A DNA stretch of 28,443 nucleotides, taken from a virus. The stretch spans positions 1 through 28,443 of the IMG/VR virus record IMGVR_UViG_3300028025_003129, one strand, 5' to 3'. The position numbers and the translations under genes are program-made. Positions 1-6,755 of this stretch are shown here, piece after piece. The first letter of the stretch is position 1. Each line of letters opens with the position of its first letter. A model generated the notes under the pieces. That model made no database searches, had not been told where the DNA came from, and worked only from the letters and a program-made list of their open reading frames with translations.

Positions 1-2
1 CT

Positions 3-710
3 TTTGACAATGCTCAAGAAACTTTCACAGCTAGATACACACATAACACCGTAGCACTTGCTTTCTCAATCACTGAAGAAGCGATTGAAGATAACTTGTA
101 TGACAGACTAGCGTCTAGATATACAAAAGCACTAGCAAGATCTATGGCAAACACTAAGCAAGTAACAGCTGCAAACGTACTTAATAATGCGTTTTCAAGC
201 TCGTTCCCAGGTGGCGATGGCTCTCCTTTATTGGATCAAGCTCATCCTACTATTGCTGGTTCATTTAGAAATGAACTTGCAACTGCTGCTGACTTAAACG
301 AAACTTCATTAGAACAATCATTGATCGATATCAATGCATTCACTGATGAACGTGGTTTAAAGATTGCTGCAAGAGGTGTTAAATTAATTATTCCAAGTGA
401 ACTACAATTCACAGCGGAAAGATTAATGGCGTCTCAAGGTAGAACAGCTACAGCTGATAACGACATCAATGCAATCAAATCTATGGGAATGATTCCACAG
501 GGTTATACTGTGAACAATTTCCTTACAGATTCTGATGCATTCTTTATCAAAACGGACGTTCCAAATGGAATGAAAAACTTTGTTAGAGCTGCTATCAAAA
601 CTTCTATGGAAGGTGATTTTGATACTGGTAACGTTAGATACAAAGCTAGAGAAAGATACAGCTTCGGCTGGTCTGACCCTAGAGGTATGTTTGGCTCACC
701 AGGTGCTTAA
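3..710 (+). CDS. Major capsid protein, C-terminal part (5' end outside window)
   Basis: The reading frame is open to the left edge with no stop, so this is the C-terminal ~235 residues of a longer protein. It resembles the HK97-fold major head protein of uncultured marine phages, with characteristic stretches such as 'KSMGMIPQGYTVNNFLTDSD' and the ending 'SDPRGMFGSPGA'. Its role would be to form the icosahedral shell around the packaged genome. A TTG at 96 and internal ATGs could be read as starts, but the frame upstream of them encodes protein of the same character (residues such as 'TARYTHNTVALAFSITEEAI'), so the true start lies upstream. A strong hairpin follows the stop codon at 730-758. 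The small structural genes downstream fit the usual capsid-decoration-connector order. Assignment to capsid is firm; the exact capsid subfamily is not. Confidence 0.88.
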   Translation, partial: FDNAQETFTARYTHNTVALAFSITEEAIEDNLYDRLASRYTKALARSMANTKQVTAANVLNNAFSSSFPGGDGSPLLDQAHPTIAGSFRNELATAADLNETSLEQSLIDINAFTDERGLKIAARGVKLIIPSELQFTAERLMASQGRTATADNDINAIKSMGMIPQGYTVNNFLTDSDAFFIKTDVPNGMKNFVRAAIKTSMEGDFDTGNVRYKARERYSFGWSDPRGMFGSPGA

Positions 711-729
711 TATATAAGCATTTTTTATT

Positions 730-758
730 TAATGGGGTGGGTATATCTCGCCCCATTA
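730..758 (+). terminator. Strong 12-bp hairpin after capsid gene (no U-tract)
   Basis: The 12-base arms 730-741 and 747-758 pair fully (two G-T wobbles) around a 5-base TATAT loop, with a GGGG/CCCC core. It lies 19 bases after the capsid stop codon. No run of T follows, so it is not a classical intrinsic terminator. It may be a partial terminator, an RNase III processing site or a 3'-end stabiliser that sets capsid mRNA above downstream mRNA. The T-run at 721-727 lies on the wrong side for + strand termination. Confidence 0.6.
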
Positions 759-779
759 ATGTGTTAGAAAGAAAGAATT

Positions 780-1025
780 ATGACAAAAATGTTTCAAGTA
801 AAAATTAGAGCTTATGGTCACATGGCTAATTTTGACATTGAAGCCGAAGATAGTGCAGAAAGTATAGAACTAGCTATCCTTGACAAAATAGGAAAAAAAG
901 GTATATTACTAAAAGACAGCATGAGATCTTTTGCTAAAGATAAATGCTGGATAACCTATGAGGAGATCGTAGATGATAAATCACGTTCAAGCTCTTTACA
1001 CAAAGAAGAGAGCCCTAGAACTTGA
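780..1025 (+). CDS. Small hypothetical protein between capsid and decoration genes
   Basis: This encodes 81 aa that I do not recognise. The first half is mixed hydrophobic/charged ('MTKMFQVKIRAYGHMANFDI') and looks like a small alpha/beta fold; the tail is Ser/Lys/Glu-rich. The ribosome site is weak (AGAAAG upstream of the ATG). The last ~53 bases overlap the next gene in another frame. Position right after the capsid hairpin suggests a minor head or assembly protein, but nothing in the sequence proves it. No signal peptide or membrane segment is visible. Confidence 0.6.
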   Translation: MTKMFQVKIRAYGHMANFDIEAEDSAESIELAILDKIGKKGILLKDSMRSFAKDKCWITYEEIVDDKSRSSSLHKEESPRT

Positions 1026-1191
1026 TTGGGAGCAACACTACATTCAAGAGGGAATATATACTCTTGATATGGTTAGGATTGACGAAAAAATTCGTGAAAT
1101 CATTAACCAGATTAAAATGTCTGAAGCTGAAATAGCTACTAGACAAATTAAAGTAGAAATGGCCGCTCCTGAGTTTTCTGTAGCTAGCTAA
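973..1191 (+). CDS. Small helical hypothetical protein
   Basis: This encodes 72 aa, unrecognised. It is almost wholly predicted helix with heptad-like spacing of hydrophobics (region around 'IDEKIREIINQIKMSEAEI'), suggesting a short coiled coil, followed by an Ala/Pro/Ser tail. The start at 973 is supported by a GAGGAG ribosome site about 8 bases upstream, lying inside the preceding gene. The two genes overlap by 53 bases in different frames, so translation is probably coupled. A role as a small head-assembly or scaffold-like factor is possible but is only inference from location. Confidence 0.62.
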   Translation: MINHVQALYTKKRALELDWEQHYIQEGIYTLDMVRIDEKIREIINQIKMSEAEIATRQIKVEMAAPEFSVAS

Positions 1192-1352
1192 ACCTAGCTA
1201 TTTATATCCGAAAAGTAGATTTTCGATGCAGGTATCTCTTGCGCTATTCAATAAATTCAGTTATATCTTAAGCACTATACATTAACTTCTGATCTAGACG
1301 CGTATAGTCGACAGCCTAGAGACTAGATTGGAAAAACTAGGAGAATACACTT
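1192..1352 (+). other. 161-base untranslated stretch with small hairpin
   Basis: This is the longest stretch without a supported gene. It holds a 6-bp hairpin (arms 1209-1214 and 1220-1225, CGAAAA/TTTTCG) and clustered CTAG tetramers (for example in 'acctagcta', 'tctagacg', 'cctagaga', 'actagatt', 'actaggag'). It is less AT-rich than neighbouring spacers. A promoter or leader RNA for the following structural gene would fit. No convincing -35/-10 pair or phage-type promoter could be picked by eye. The ribosome site CTAGGAG for the next gene lies at its right end. Confidence 0.4.
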
Positions 1353-1823
1353 ATGGCAAATACAACTTTTTCAGGCCCAATTAGAGCCGGAAATATTTTA
1401 GACACAACAGGAACTACACTTGGAACTAATGTTAAAAACATTGGACCAGTTGTACTAACTCAATCATCAAATGTTGCATTAACACATGCTACAACAGCAG
1501 CTACTGCTCTTGGAATTATAATTCCAGCGAACAGTCAAATTATTAGCATTTCAATTCAAGTAGAATCATTATTTACTGCTTCGAATACTGCTACTATTGC
1601 TGTTGGTAATAGTTCATCAAGCGCAACTAACGTAGCTGCAGCGACTGCTATATCAGCAACTGCTACAGGTGCTGTTATGTTACCAGCAAGTGCGGGTGCA
1701 TGGAGAACTGTAGGTACTACTGATGTTCAATTATATGGAATAACAGTTGCTAACTCTGCAAGTGCAGGTAAAGCAAGAATCGTTGTTACTTATAGTCAAA
1801 ACGCAGCATTAGCGGCACTATAA
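1353..1823 (+). CDS. Probable head decoration / small virion structural protein
   Basis: This encodes 156 aa, Ala/Thr/Ser/Gly-rich and strongly beta in character, with almost no charged residues. The N-terminal 'FSGPIRAGN' motif recurs in small structural proteins next to the capsid gene in marine phages. The final two thirds alternate hydrophobic and small residues, as in a beta-sandwich that binds a capsid lattice. The ribosome site AGGAG lies shortly before the ATG. A strong hairpin at 1835-1860 follows. A capsid-decoration role is inferred from composition and place; a head-fibre or other minor virion protein is the alternative. Confidence 0.6.
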   Translation: MANTTFSGPIRAGNILDTTGTTLGTNVKNIGPVVLTQSSNVALTHATTAATALGIIIPANSQIISISIQVESLFTASNTATIAVGNSSSSATNVAAATAISATATGAVMLPASAGAWRTVGTTDVQLYGITVANSASAGKARIVVTYSQNAALAAL

Positions 1824-1834
1824 TAAATTAATTT

Positions 1835-1860
1835 TTAAGGAGCTCGTAAGGGCTCCTTAA
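1835..1860 (+). terminator. 9-bp perfect hairpin between two structural genes
   Basis: Arms TTAAGGAGC (1835-1843) and GCTCCTTAA (1852-1860) pair perfectly around an 8-base loop. A T-run (1832-1836) comes before the hairpin, and no T-run follows, so it is not a standard + strand terminator. It lies just ahead of the ribosome site (ACAAGGAG) of the next gene and resembles the 730-758 hairpin in placement. It is likely an mRNA processing or attenuation element. Confidence 0.55.
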
Positions 1861-1875
1861 TACAAGGAGAAAAAA

Positions 1876-2196
1876 ATGGGAAGTTACAAAGGTGATATAC
1901 AAGCAACTAGATTTACAGCAAATACTTCTACTGCAATTATAGCGGGACCAATTAGATTAAGAGGTATTATTATTGCATCTGATGGATCAGGAGCAGGGTT
2001 AGTTACTTTAAAAACAACATCTTCTGCAGGATCTACTTTATTTGTAGCAGATGTACCAGAAGGTGATGTTATTAATTTTAGTTTTCCTGAAGATGGAATT
2101 TTGTTTCCAAAAGGAATTTTTACAACTACATTGACAAATGTATCTGCGGTTACATTACTAACAGATAAATATTCTGGGCCTGGATTAACAGCGTAG
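1876..2196 (+). CDS. Small beta-rich virion structural protein
   Basis: This encodes 106 aa beginning 'MGSYKGDIQATRF' and containing 'GPIRLRGIIIASDGSGAG', a pattern seen in small marine-phage structural proteins that may form beta-sandwich decoration or stabilising subunits. It has no Cys, no membrane segment and is rich in Thr/Gly/Ile. It is preceded by a good AAGGAG ribosome site and the hairpin at 1835-1860, and its stop is followed within 10 bases by the gp4-like gene, with AGGAG in the gap. Function is inferred from context only. Confidence 0.55.
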   Translation: MGSYKGDIQATRFTANTSTAIIAGPIRLRGIIIASDGSGAGLVTLKTTSSAGSTLFVADVPEGDVINFSFPEDGILFPKGIFTTTLTNVSAVTLLTDKYSGPGLTA

Positions 2197-2206
2197 GAGA
2201 AGCTAA

Positions 2207-3169
2207 ATGGCTAATACTACTTCTGGAACAACTACTTTTGAAAAGACCTTTTATATAGATAAAATTATAGAAGAGGCTTACGAAAGAATTGGTATGTCCG
2301 CTCCAAGAACTGGACAAGATTTAGAATCTACTAGACGATCTCTAAATATAATGTTTCAGGAATGGGCAAACAGAGGTCTTCATTATTGGGAAGTAGCAAG
2401 TAATACTATTTCCATGGTTAATGGCCAAAGCACTTATACTATTTATAGATCAACCTCTGATGGAACTTCAGATGGAACACTTAGTTATTTAAATGGTGCA
2501 ATTACTGCAATAGCAACAACTATTACAGTAGATTCAGTTTGGCAGTTTCCAACGTCAGGAACTTTATTAATAGATTCAGAACAAATTACTTATACCGGAA
2601 CAGATACAGCATCTATGACTATAACAGGATGTGTAAGAGGTGCTAATGGTACAACAGCTGCAATCCATGCAGATAATGCAACTGTATATGATTATAATTC
2701 TATTACTTATGGACCAGATGATATTTTAGAAATGGTTTATAGAAATACAGAACAAACTCCAGTTGTTGATTTTCCACTTACAAAAATTAATAGATCAGCT
2801 TACAGTGGTTTATCTTCTAAATTTGCAACAGGACAACCTACACAATATTACGTACAAAGATTTATAGATAAAATTACAATCACTTTATATTTAACACCAG
2901 GAACAGATCAGGTGAATAACGTTATTCAATATTACTATGCTAAAAGAATTCAAGATGTTGGAGCTTACACAAATGCAACAGATGTTCCATATAGATTTGT
3001 TCCATGCATGTGCGCGGGACTTGCTTATTATGTAGCACTTAAACTTGCTCCACAAAGAGTAGAAGGATTAAAATTATTATACGAAGATGAATTAAAGAGA
3101 GCATTAGAAACTGATGGATCTTCTTCAAGTTCATTTATAACTCCAAAAACTTATTATCCAAATGTCTAA
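2207..3169 (+). CDS. P22 gp4-like tail accessory / head-completion protein
   Basis: This encodes 320 aa. The N-terminal ~75 residues are helical with the signature around 'STRRSLNIMFQEWANRGLHY', which I recognise from marine-phage homologues of P22 gp4, the factor that seats under the portal and starts tail assembly. The C-terminal half (about residues 164-305) resumes the same type of fold, with 'YYYAKRIQDVGAY' and an Ala-rich helix 'CAGLAYYVALKLAPQRVEGL'. Residues ~96-163 look like a separate beta-rich module ('SEQITYTGTD', 'GCVRGANGTTAAIHA') that occurs in many phage structural proteins. The ribosome site AGGAGA lies 6-10 bases upstream. It overlaps the next gene by 8 bases. Confidence 0.7.
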   Translation: MANTTSGTTTFEKTFYIDKIIEEAYERIGMSAPRTGQDLESTRRSLNIMFQEWANRGLHYWEVASNTISMVNGQSTYTIYRSTSDGTSDGTLSYLNGAITAIATTITVDSVWQFPTSGTLLIDSEQITYTGTDTASMTITGCVRGANGTTAAIHADNATVYDYNSITYGPDDILEMVYRNTEQTPVVDFPLTKINRSAYSGLSSKFATGQPTQYYVQRFIDKITITLYLTPGTDQVNNVIQYYYAKRIQDVGAYTNATDVPYRFVPCMCAGLAYYVALKLAPQRVEGLKLLYEDELKRALETDGSSSSSFITPKTYYPNV

Positions 3170-3743
3170 TCTATCAAGAGGAAAATATTCTTATATGATC
3201 TCTGACCGTTCTGGTTGTAGATTTCCATATCAAGAAATGGTTCAAGAATGGAATGGTTCATGGGTACATACTTCTGAATATGAAGCTAAACAACCTCAAT
3301 TAGAGCCAAGACCAACAACAGCTGATCCACAAGGTTTAAGATATGCGCATCCTGATAGAATTGAACCACCAGTAATTGTAGTTTTAACTTTAAATCCTTT
3401 TTCAACAACTAAGTATGCAGGTTCTACTTATATAAATGTTTATTCAGAAGATCATGGAAGATCAACTGGTAATATCGTAAGATTCAGAGGCCCGCCGCAA
3501 GTTAACATTGTAGGTACACCTTCTAGAGAAGATTCTTTTGATGATGTTCCTTCATTTGATAATGTTACAGATATTTCAAATTCTAATGGATTTACTATTA
3601 CAGTTGGAAAAATTGATTCATCTGGTATTGTAAGCGATACTTTAAATTATTTTTATTTTTTAAGTACAAGTACAGCAACAACAGGAAATATAGCTGGCGG
3701 CGGGGCACAATGTTCTGCAGGTCCAGTTACACTACAGGCTTAA
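3162..3743 (+). CDS. Conserved marine-phage virion structural protein
   Basis: This encodes 193 aa. The N-terminal ~65 residues carry a striking conserved block ('GKYSYMISDRSGCRFPYQEM', 'EWNGSWVHTSEYEAKQPQLE', 'DPQGLRYAHPDRIEPP') that I associate with a protein found beside connector genes in many marine phages. The second half contains 'DHGRSTGNIVRFRGP', the HG-x-x-x-G module also seen in the gp10-like protein in this window, then a Ser/Thr/Gly-rich beta region. A head-tail interface or neck role is likely from position. No enzymatic motif is seen. It overlaps the preceding gene by 8 bases, and the next gene starts 1 base after its stop. Confidence 0.55.
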   Translation: MSNLSRGKYSYMISDRSGCRFPYQEMVQEWNGSWVHTSEYEAKQPQLEPRPTTADPQGLRYAHPDRIEPPVIVVLTLNPFSTTKYAGSTYINVYSEDHGRSTGNIVRFRGPPQVNIVGTPSREDSFDDVPSFDNVTDISNSNGFTITVGKIDSSGIVSDTLNYFYFLSTSTATTGNIAGGGAQCSAGPVTLQA

Positions 3744-3744
3744 T

Positions 3745-4389
3745 ATGACATACACAGAATTAGTTACTAAAATAAGAAATTACACAGAAGTAGATTCTAA
3801 TGTATTAACAGCAACTATTATTGATGGATTTATTTCTGATGCTGAATTTAGAATTTTAAGAGATGTAGATTCGGATAATAATAGAAAATATGCAACCTCT
3901 TCTGTTATTGTAACTCAAAAATATTTTAACGTCCCTGATAATTGTTTAATTATAAGATCTCTACAAGTATTTAATACAGATAATACAATAAGCTTTTTAG
4001 ACGTTAGGGATGTATCTTTTATTAATGAATATAATCAAAATAATACTACAGGAGTACCTAAATACTATGCTAACTGGGATGAAAATACAGTAATAGTTGC
4101 CCCTACCCCAAATCAAGCTTATACAATTCAAGCAAATTATATCTTGAAACCAACTGGATTATCCGCTACAACTGCAAATACATATTTAAGTCAACAGTTT
4201 CCCAATGGCTTATTATATGCTTGCCTAGTTGAGGCGTATGGATTTTTGAAGGGTCCACAAGATATGTTGCAATATTATGAAAATAGATATAAGCAAGCTA
4301 TTGAAGGATTCTCATTAGAACAAATGGGAAGAAGACGAACTGATGAGTTTCTAGATGGAGAACCTCGTATAGCTCGTAAACCACAATAA
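3745..4389 (+). CDS. Head-tail adaptor-like structural protein
   Basis: This encodes 214 aa. The pattern is an N-terminal helical start 'MTYTELVTKIRNYTE', a beta region with 'YFNVPDNCLIIRSLQVF', then 'GVPKYYANWDENTVIVAPTP', and a C-terminal helical part with 'LLYACLVEAYGFLKGPQDML'. This matches a family of phage adaptor/connector proteins that sit between portal and tail (marine examples often annotated as gp6-like adaptor or virion structural protein). The spacing to neighbours is 1 and 10 bases. I infer a role in the connector ring; the exact equivalent in model phages is uncertain. Confidence 0.55.
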   Translation: MTYTELVTKIRNYTEVDSNVLTATIIDGFISDAEFRILRDVDSDNNRKYATSSVIVTQKYFNVPDNCLIIRSLQVFNTDNTISFLDVRDVSFINEYNQNNTTGVPKYYANWDENTVIVAPTPNQAYTIQANYILKPTGLSATTANTYLSQQFPNGLLYACLVEAYGFLKGPQDMLQYYENRYKQAIEGFSLEQMGRRRTDEFLDGEPRIARKPQ

Positions 4390-4399
4390 GGAAAAAAGT

Positions 4400-4840
4400 A
4401 TGGCTATTACACAAGCGTTACCAAATAGTTTTAAAAAACAACTATTAGATGGTGATCAAGATTTTTCAACTTCAGGCGGTGGTGGCGATAAATTTAAGTT
4501 AGCTCTTTATGTATCAACTGCAACATTAGGTGCAGCAACAACTTCTTATACAACAGGTGGTGAAGTAAGTTCTTCTGGAACAAATTATACAACAGGTGGA
4601 AAAGCATTAGTAAATTCTGGAACATCTCTTGTATCAACAGTTGCTTTCACAGATTTCGCTGATTTATCTTTTCAGAACGTTACTCTAACTGCTAGAGGTT
4701 GTTTGATATATAATACATCATTTAGTAATGCTGCGGTTGCAGTGTTAAGTTTTACAACTGATAAAACAGCTACAGCAGGAACATTTACAATTCAATTCCC
4801 AGCATTCACAAGCTCAGCCGCTATTATAAGAATCTCTTAG
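4400..4840 (+). CDS. Small tail-associated structural protein
   Basis: This encodes 146 aa beginning 'MAITQALPNSFKKQLLDGDQ', a start widely shared by small structural proteins of marine phages. The body is Thr/Ser/Gly-rich and beta-like, with 'YTTGGKALVNSG', 'ARGCLIYN' and a conserved end of the type 'TFTIQFPAFTSSAAIIRIS'. The ribosome site AAGGAAAA is near the ATG. It lies between connector and fibre genes, so it is probably a tail or fibre-linking protein. No catalytic motif is seen. Confidence 0.55.
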   Translation: MAITQALPNSFKKQLLDGDQDFSTSGGGGDKFKLALYVSTATLGAATTSYTTGGEVSSSGTNYTTGGKALVNSGTSLVSTVAFTDFADLSFQNVTLTARGCLIYNTSFSNAAVAVLSFTTDKTATAGTFTIQFPAFTSSAAIIRIS

Positions 4841-4853
4841 TAGGATAATTGTC

Positions 4854-4880
4854 ATGGCTGACAAAATTAAAATTAAATAA
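4854..4880 (+). CDS. 8-codon minicistron (MADKIKIK) upstream of WG-repeat gene
   Basis: ATG-GCT-GAC-AAA-ATT-AAA-ATT-AAA-TAA encodes MADKIKIK. An AGGA ribosome site lies 8 bases before its ATG, whereas the following gene (ATG at 4884) has no ribosome site of its own. Its start context GTCATGGCTGAC is nearly repeated at the next start (GTCATGGCAGAT). It may be a leader that delivers ribosomes to the downstream start 3 bases after its stop, or the decayed start of another structural gene, since 'MADKIKIK' resembles the N-terminus of common phage fibre-type proteins. Whether it is translated is not provable here. Confidence 0.35.
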   Translation: MADKIKIK

Positions 4881-4883
4881 GTC

Positions 4884-5687
4884 ATGGCAGATAATTATAA
4901 ATGGGGACAATTAAGTTGGGGTGATGGTGATTGGGGACTTCAAGAACCTGTTACTAATGGTTGGGGAGCCTATGGTTGGGGTGAATCTGACTGGGGTACC
5001 AATATAATAAGTGCTACAGTTCTTGTAACAGCACCTGGAACAGCTACAACATGGGGATCAAATGGTTGGGGTCAACTTGGATGGGGAGAAAATATTGGTC
5101 TTTCAACTCTTCAAGGAGATGCAACTGTTGACATAATAACTGTTGCAAATGTTACCGGGCAATTATTAAGTACATCTTTAAATTCAGTAACTATCACAGG
5201 AACAGCTAATCTTACTTTAACAGGTGAAACATTATCCTCTCAATTAAGTAGTGTTGGTATTACTGCAGATGGAAATGTTTCAATTCCTGTATTTGAAAAT
5301 CCATTAAGTTTAGCACTTGGAGATGTAGATCCAGCTCCTGATGCGAGTGTAACTGGTCAACAATTAACTTTAGGTTTTAATGGAAATGTAGAAATAGATA
5401 TAGCTGCTGTAGCTCTTGTAACTGGAGAACAATTAGCAACAACATTAAACTCTGTATCTATAGATTTAAATACTCCTATAAATGTAACAGGACAAATATT
5501 AAATATATCATTAAACTCAATATCTAATAAAATAGATGTTAGTATAAATGTAACAGGATTTGGCTTGACAGGAGCAACAGGTCAATTATACGTATCTTCT
5601 TGGGCTCCAGTTGATCCTGGTCAATCAATAAATTATACAGGTGTGGATACTGGCCAATCTGTAAATTGGACAGAAGTAGCTGCATAA
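4884..5687 (+). CDS. WG-triplet repeat structural protein
   Basis: This encodes 267 aa in two parts. Residues 7-68 hold nine Trp-Gly pairs in three groups of three, each with exact 5-residue spacing (W7/12/17, W27/32/37, W57/62/67). Residues ~75-240 hold degenerate 'VTGQxLxxxLNSV' repeats, giving a long beta-repeat body, and the C-terminus ends with paired 'DPGQSINYTG/DTGQSVNWTE' copies. Proteins of this design occur among tail genes of marine phages, where a tail or fibre-shaft role is presumed. No ribosome site precedes the ATG, and translation is probably coupled to the minicistron at 4854-4880. Function is not established. Confidence 0.58.
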   Translation: MADNYKWGQLSWGDGDWGLQEPVTNGWGAYGWGESDWGTNIISATVLVTAPGTATTWGSNGWGQLGWGENIGLSTLQGDATVDIITVANVTGQLLSTSLNSVTITGTANLTLTGETLSSQLSSVGITADGNVSIPVFENPLSLALGDVDPAPDASVTGQQLTLGFNGNVEIDIAAVALVTGEQLATTLNSVSIDLNTPINVTGQILNISLNSISNKIDVSINVTGFGLTGATGQLYVSSWAPVDPGQSINYTGVDTGQSVNWTEVAA

Positions 5688-5704
5688 TATAGAGGTTGTA
5701 TTAA

Positions 5705-5733
5705 TTGACAAAAACTGATAAATATTTTAATAA
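5705..5733 (+). promoter_or_regulatory. Possible sigma70-type promoter before fibre gene
   Basis: The 67-base gap before the tail-fibre gene contains a perfect TTGACA (5705-5710). Possible -10 boxes follow: TTTAAT at 5726-5731 (15-base spacer) or TAATAA at 5728-5733 (17-base spacer). Background AT richness makes a chance match plausible. If real, it would give the fibre cluster its own host-RNA-polymerase transcript. Confidence 0.3.
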
Positions 5734-5754
5734 GAACAAAATAAGGAATTAATA

Positions 5755-6753
5755 ATGGCAACAATCTATTCTTCTGATCTTAAGCTATCAATAATGGCAA
5801 CTGGCGAAAATGCTGGTACATGGGGTCAAATTACAAATACAAACTTATATTTAATACAACAAGCAATTGGTGGATACCAAGAAATTAACATTGCAGGTGG
5901 AGCTCAAACAACTGCTCTTGTAATGTCTGATGGCGCAATTTCCAATGCAAGAAATGCAGTTATAAAATTAACAGGAACAATCACAGGAAATCAAATTGTA
6001 ACAGTTCCAACAGGAATTGAAAAAACTTGGATTGTTTATAATGGAACAACAGGTGCTTTTACAGTTGAATTTAAACAAGCAGGTGGAACAGGTGTAACTT
6101 TTGCTTCTACAAACAAAGGATATAAATATTTATACGCAGATGCAACAAACATTAATGAAATTTCTTTATCTTCACCTCCAGGTGGATCAGATACTCAAGT
6201 TCAATTTAATAGTGGTGGAACTGCATTTGGTGGTTCAGCTAATTTTACTTGGGATGGAACAAATTTACTTCTTGATGCAGAAGGTGCATTAAGATTAGGA
6301 GATAATACTGGTTCAGCTTATGTTGGATTAAAAGCTCCTGCAACCATTACTTCAGACACTGCTTACACATTAGTATTACCAGTAGCAACAGGAACAGCAA
6401 ATCAAGTTTTACAAACTGATGGATCTGGTAATTTATCTTTTGCAACTGTATCAGGTGGAGCAGCATGGCAAGCAGTTAAAACTTCTGGATTTACAGCAGT
6501 AGCTAAACAAGGTTTTTTTTGTGATACAACTTCATCAGCTTTTACAGCAACATTACCAGCATCAGCAACAATAGGTGATTTTATTACTTTCATAGATTAC
6601 GCTGGAACATTTGATACAAATAATTTAACTATCGGTCGTAACGGACACAAGATTCAAGGTGTAGCAGAAGATTTAACAGTATCAGTTGAGAGAGCTGGTT
6701 TAACTTTAGTTTATGTTGATGCAACACAAGGTTGGTTATTGGAGAATAAATAA
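5755..6753 (+). CDS. Tail fibre protein
   Basis: This encodes 332 aa. The N-terminus 'MATIYSSDLKLSIMATGENAGTWGQITNTNL' type block (first ~45 residues) is the standard virion-attachment start of marine-phage fibres. The middle (~residues 140-230) is a Gly/Thr-rich beta shaft with 'GSDTQVQFNSGG' and 'LQTDGSGNLSFATVSGG', phrases typical of trimeric fibre repeats. The last ~95 residues form a compact C-terminal domain ('AWQAVKTSGFTAVAKQGFFC' to 'GLTLVYVDATQGWLLENK'), shared by many marine fibres and probably the tip. It would bind host surface receptors. The ribosome site AAGGAA precedes the start, and the kelch-like fibre genes follow immediately. Confidence 0.75.
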   Translation: MATIYSSDLKLSIMATGENAGTWGQITNTNLYLIQQAIGGYQEINIAGGAQTTALVMSDGAISNARNAVIKLTGTITGNQIVTVPTGIEKTWIVYNGTTGAFTVEFKQAGGTGVTFASTNKGYKYLYADATNINEISLSSPPGGSDTQVQFNSGGTAFGGSANFTWDGTNLLLDAEGALRLGDNTGSAYVGLKAPATITSDTAYTLVLPVATGTANQVLQTDGSGNLSFATVSGGAAWQAVKTSGFTAVAKQGFFCDTTSSAFTATLPASATIGDFITFIDYAGTFDTNNLTIGRNGHKIQGVAEDLTVSVERAGLTLVYVDATQGWLLENK

Positions 6754-6755
6754 CC

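Noticed and set aside
96-710. Complete 204-aa gene beginning at TTG 96
   Set aside because: The frame continues upstream to the window edge with capsid-like sequence, so the gene is a truncated longer one.
891-900. A-rich run (GGAAAAAAAG) as a programmed -1 frameshift site joining 780 and 973 genes
   Set aside because: The second gene is in the wrong relative frame at this point, begins downstream with its own ribosome site, and no tape-measure context exists.
1226-1285. 19-codon frame in the untranslated stretch
   Set aside because: No ribosome site, no recognisable product, and it is short enough to arise by chance.
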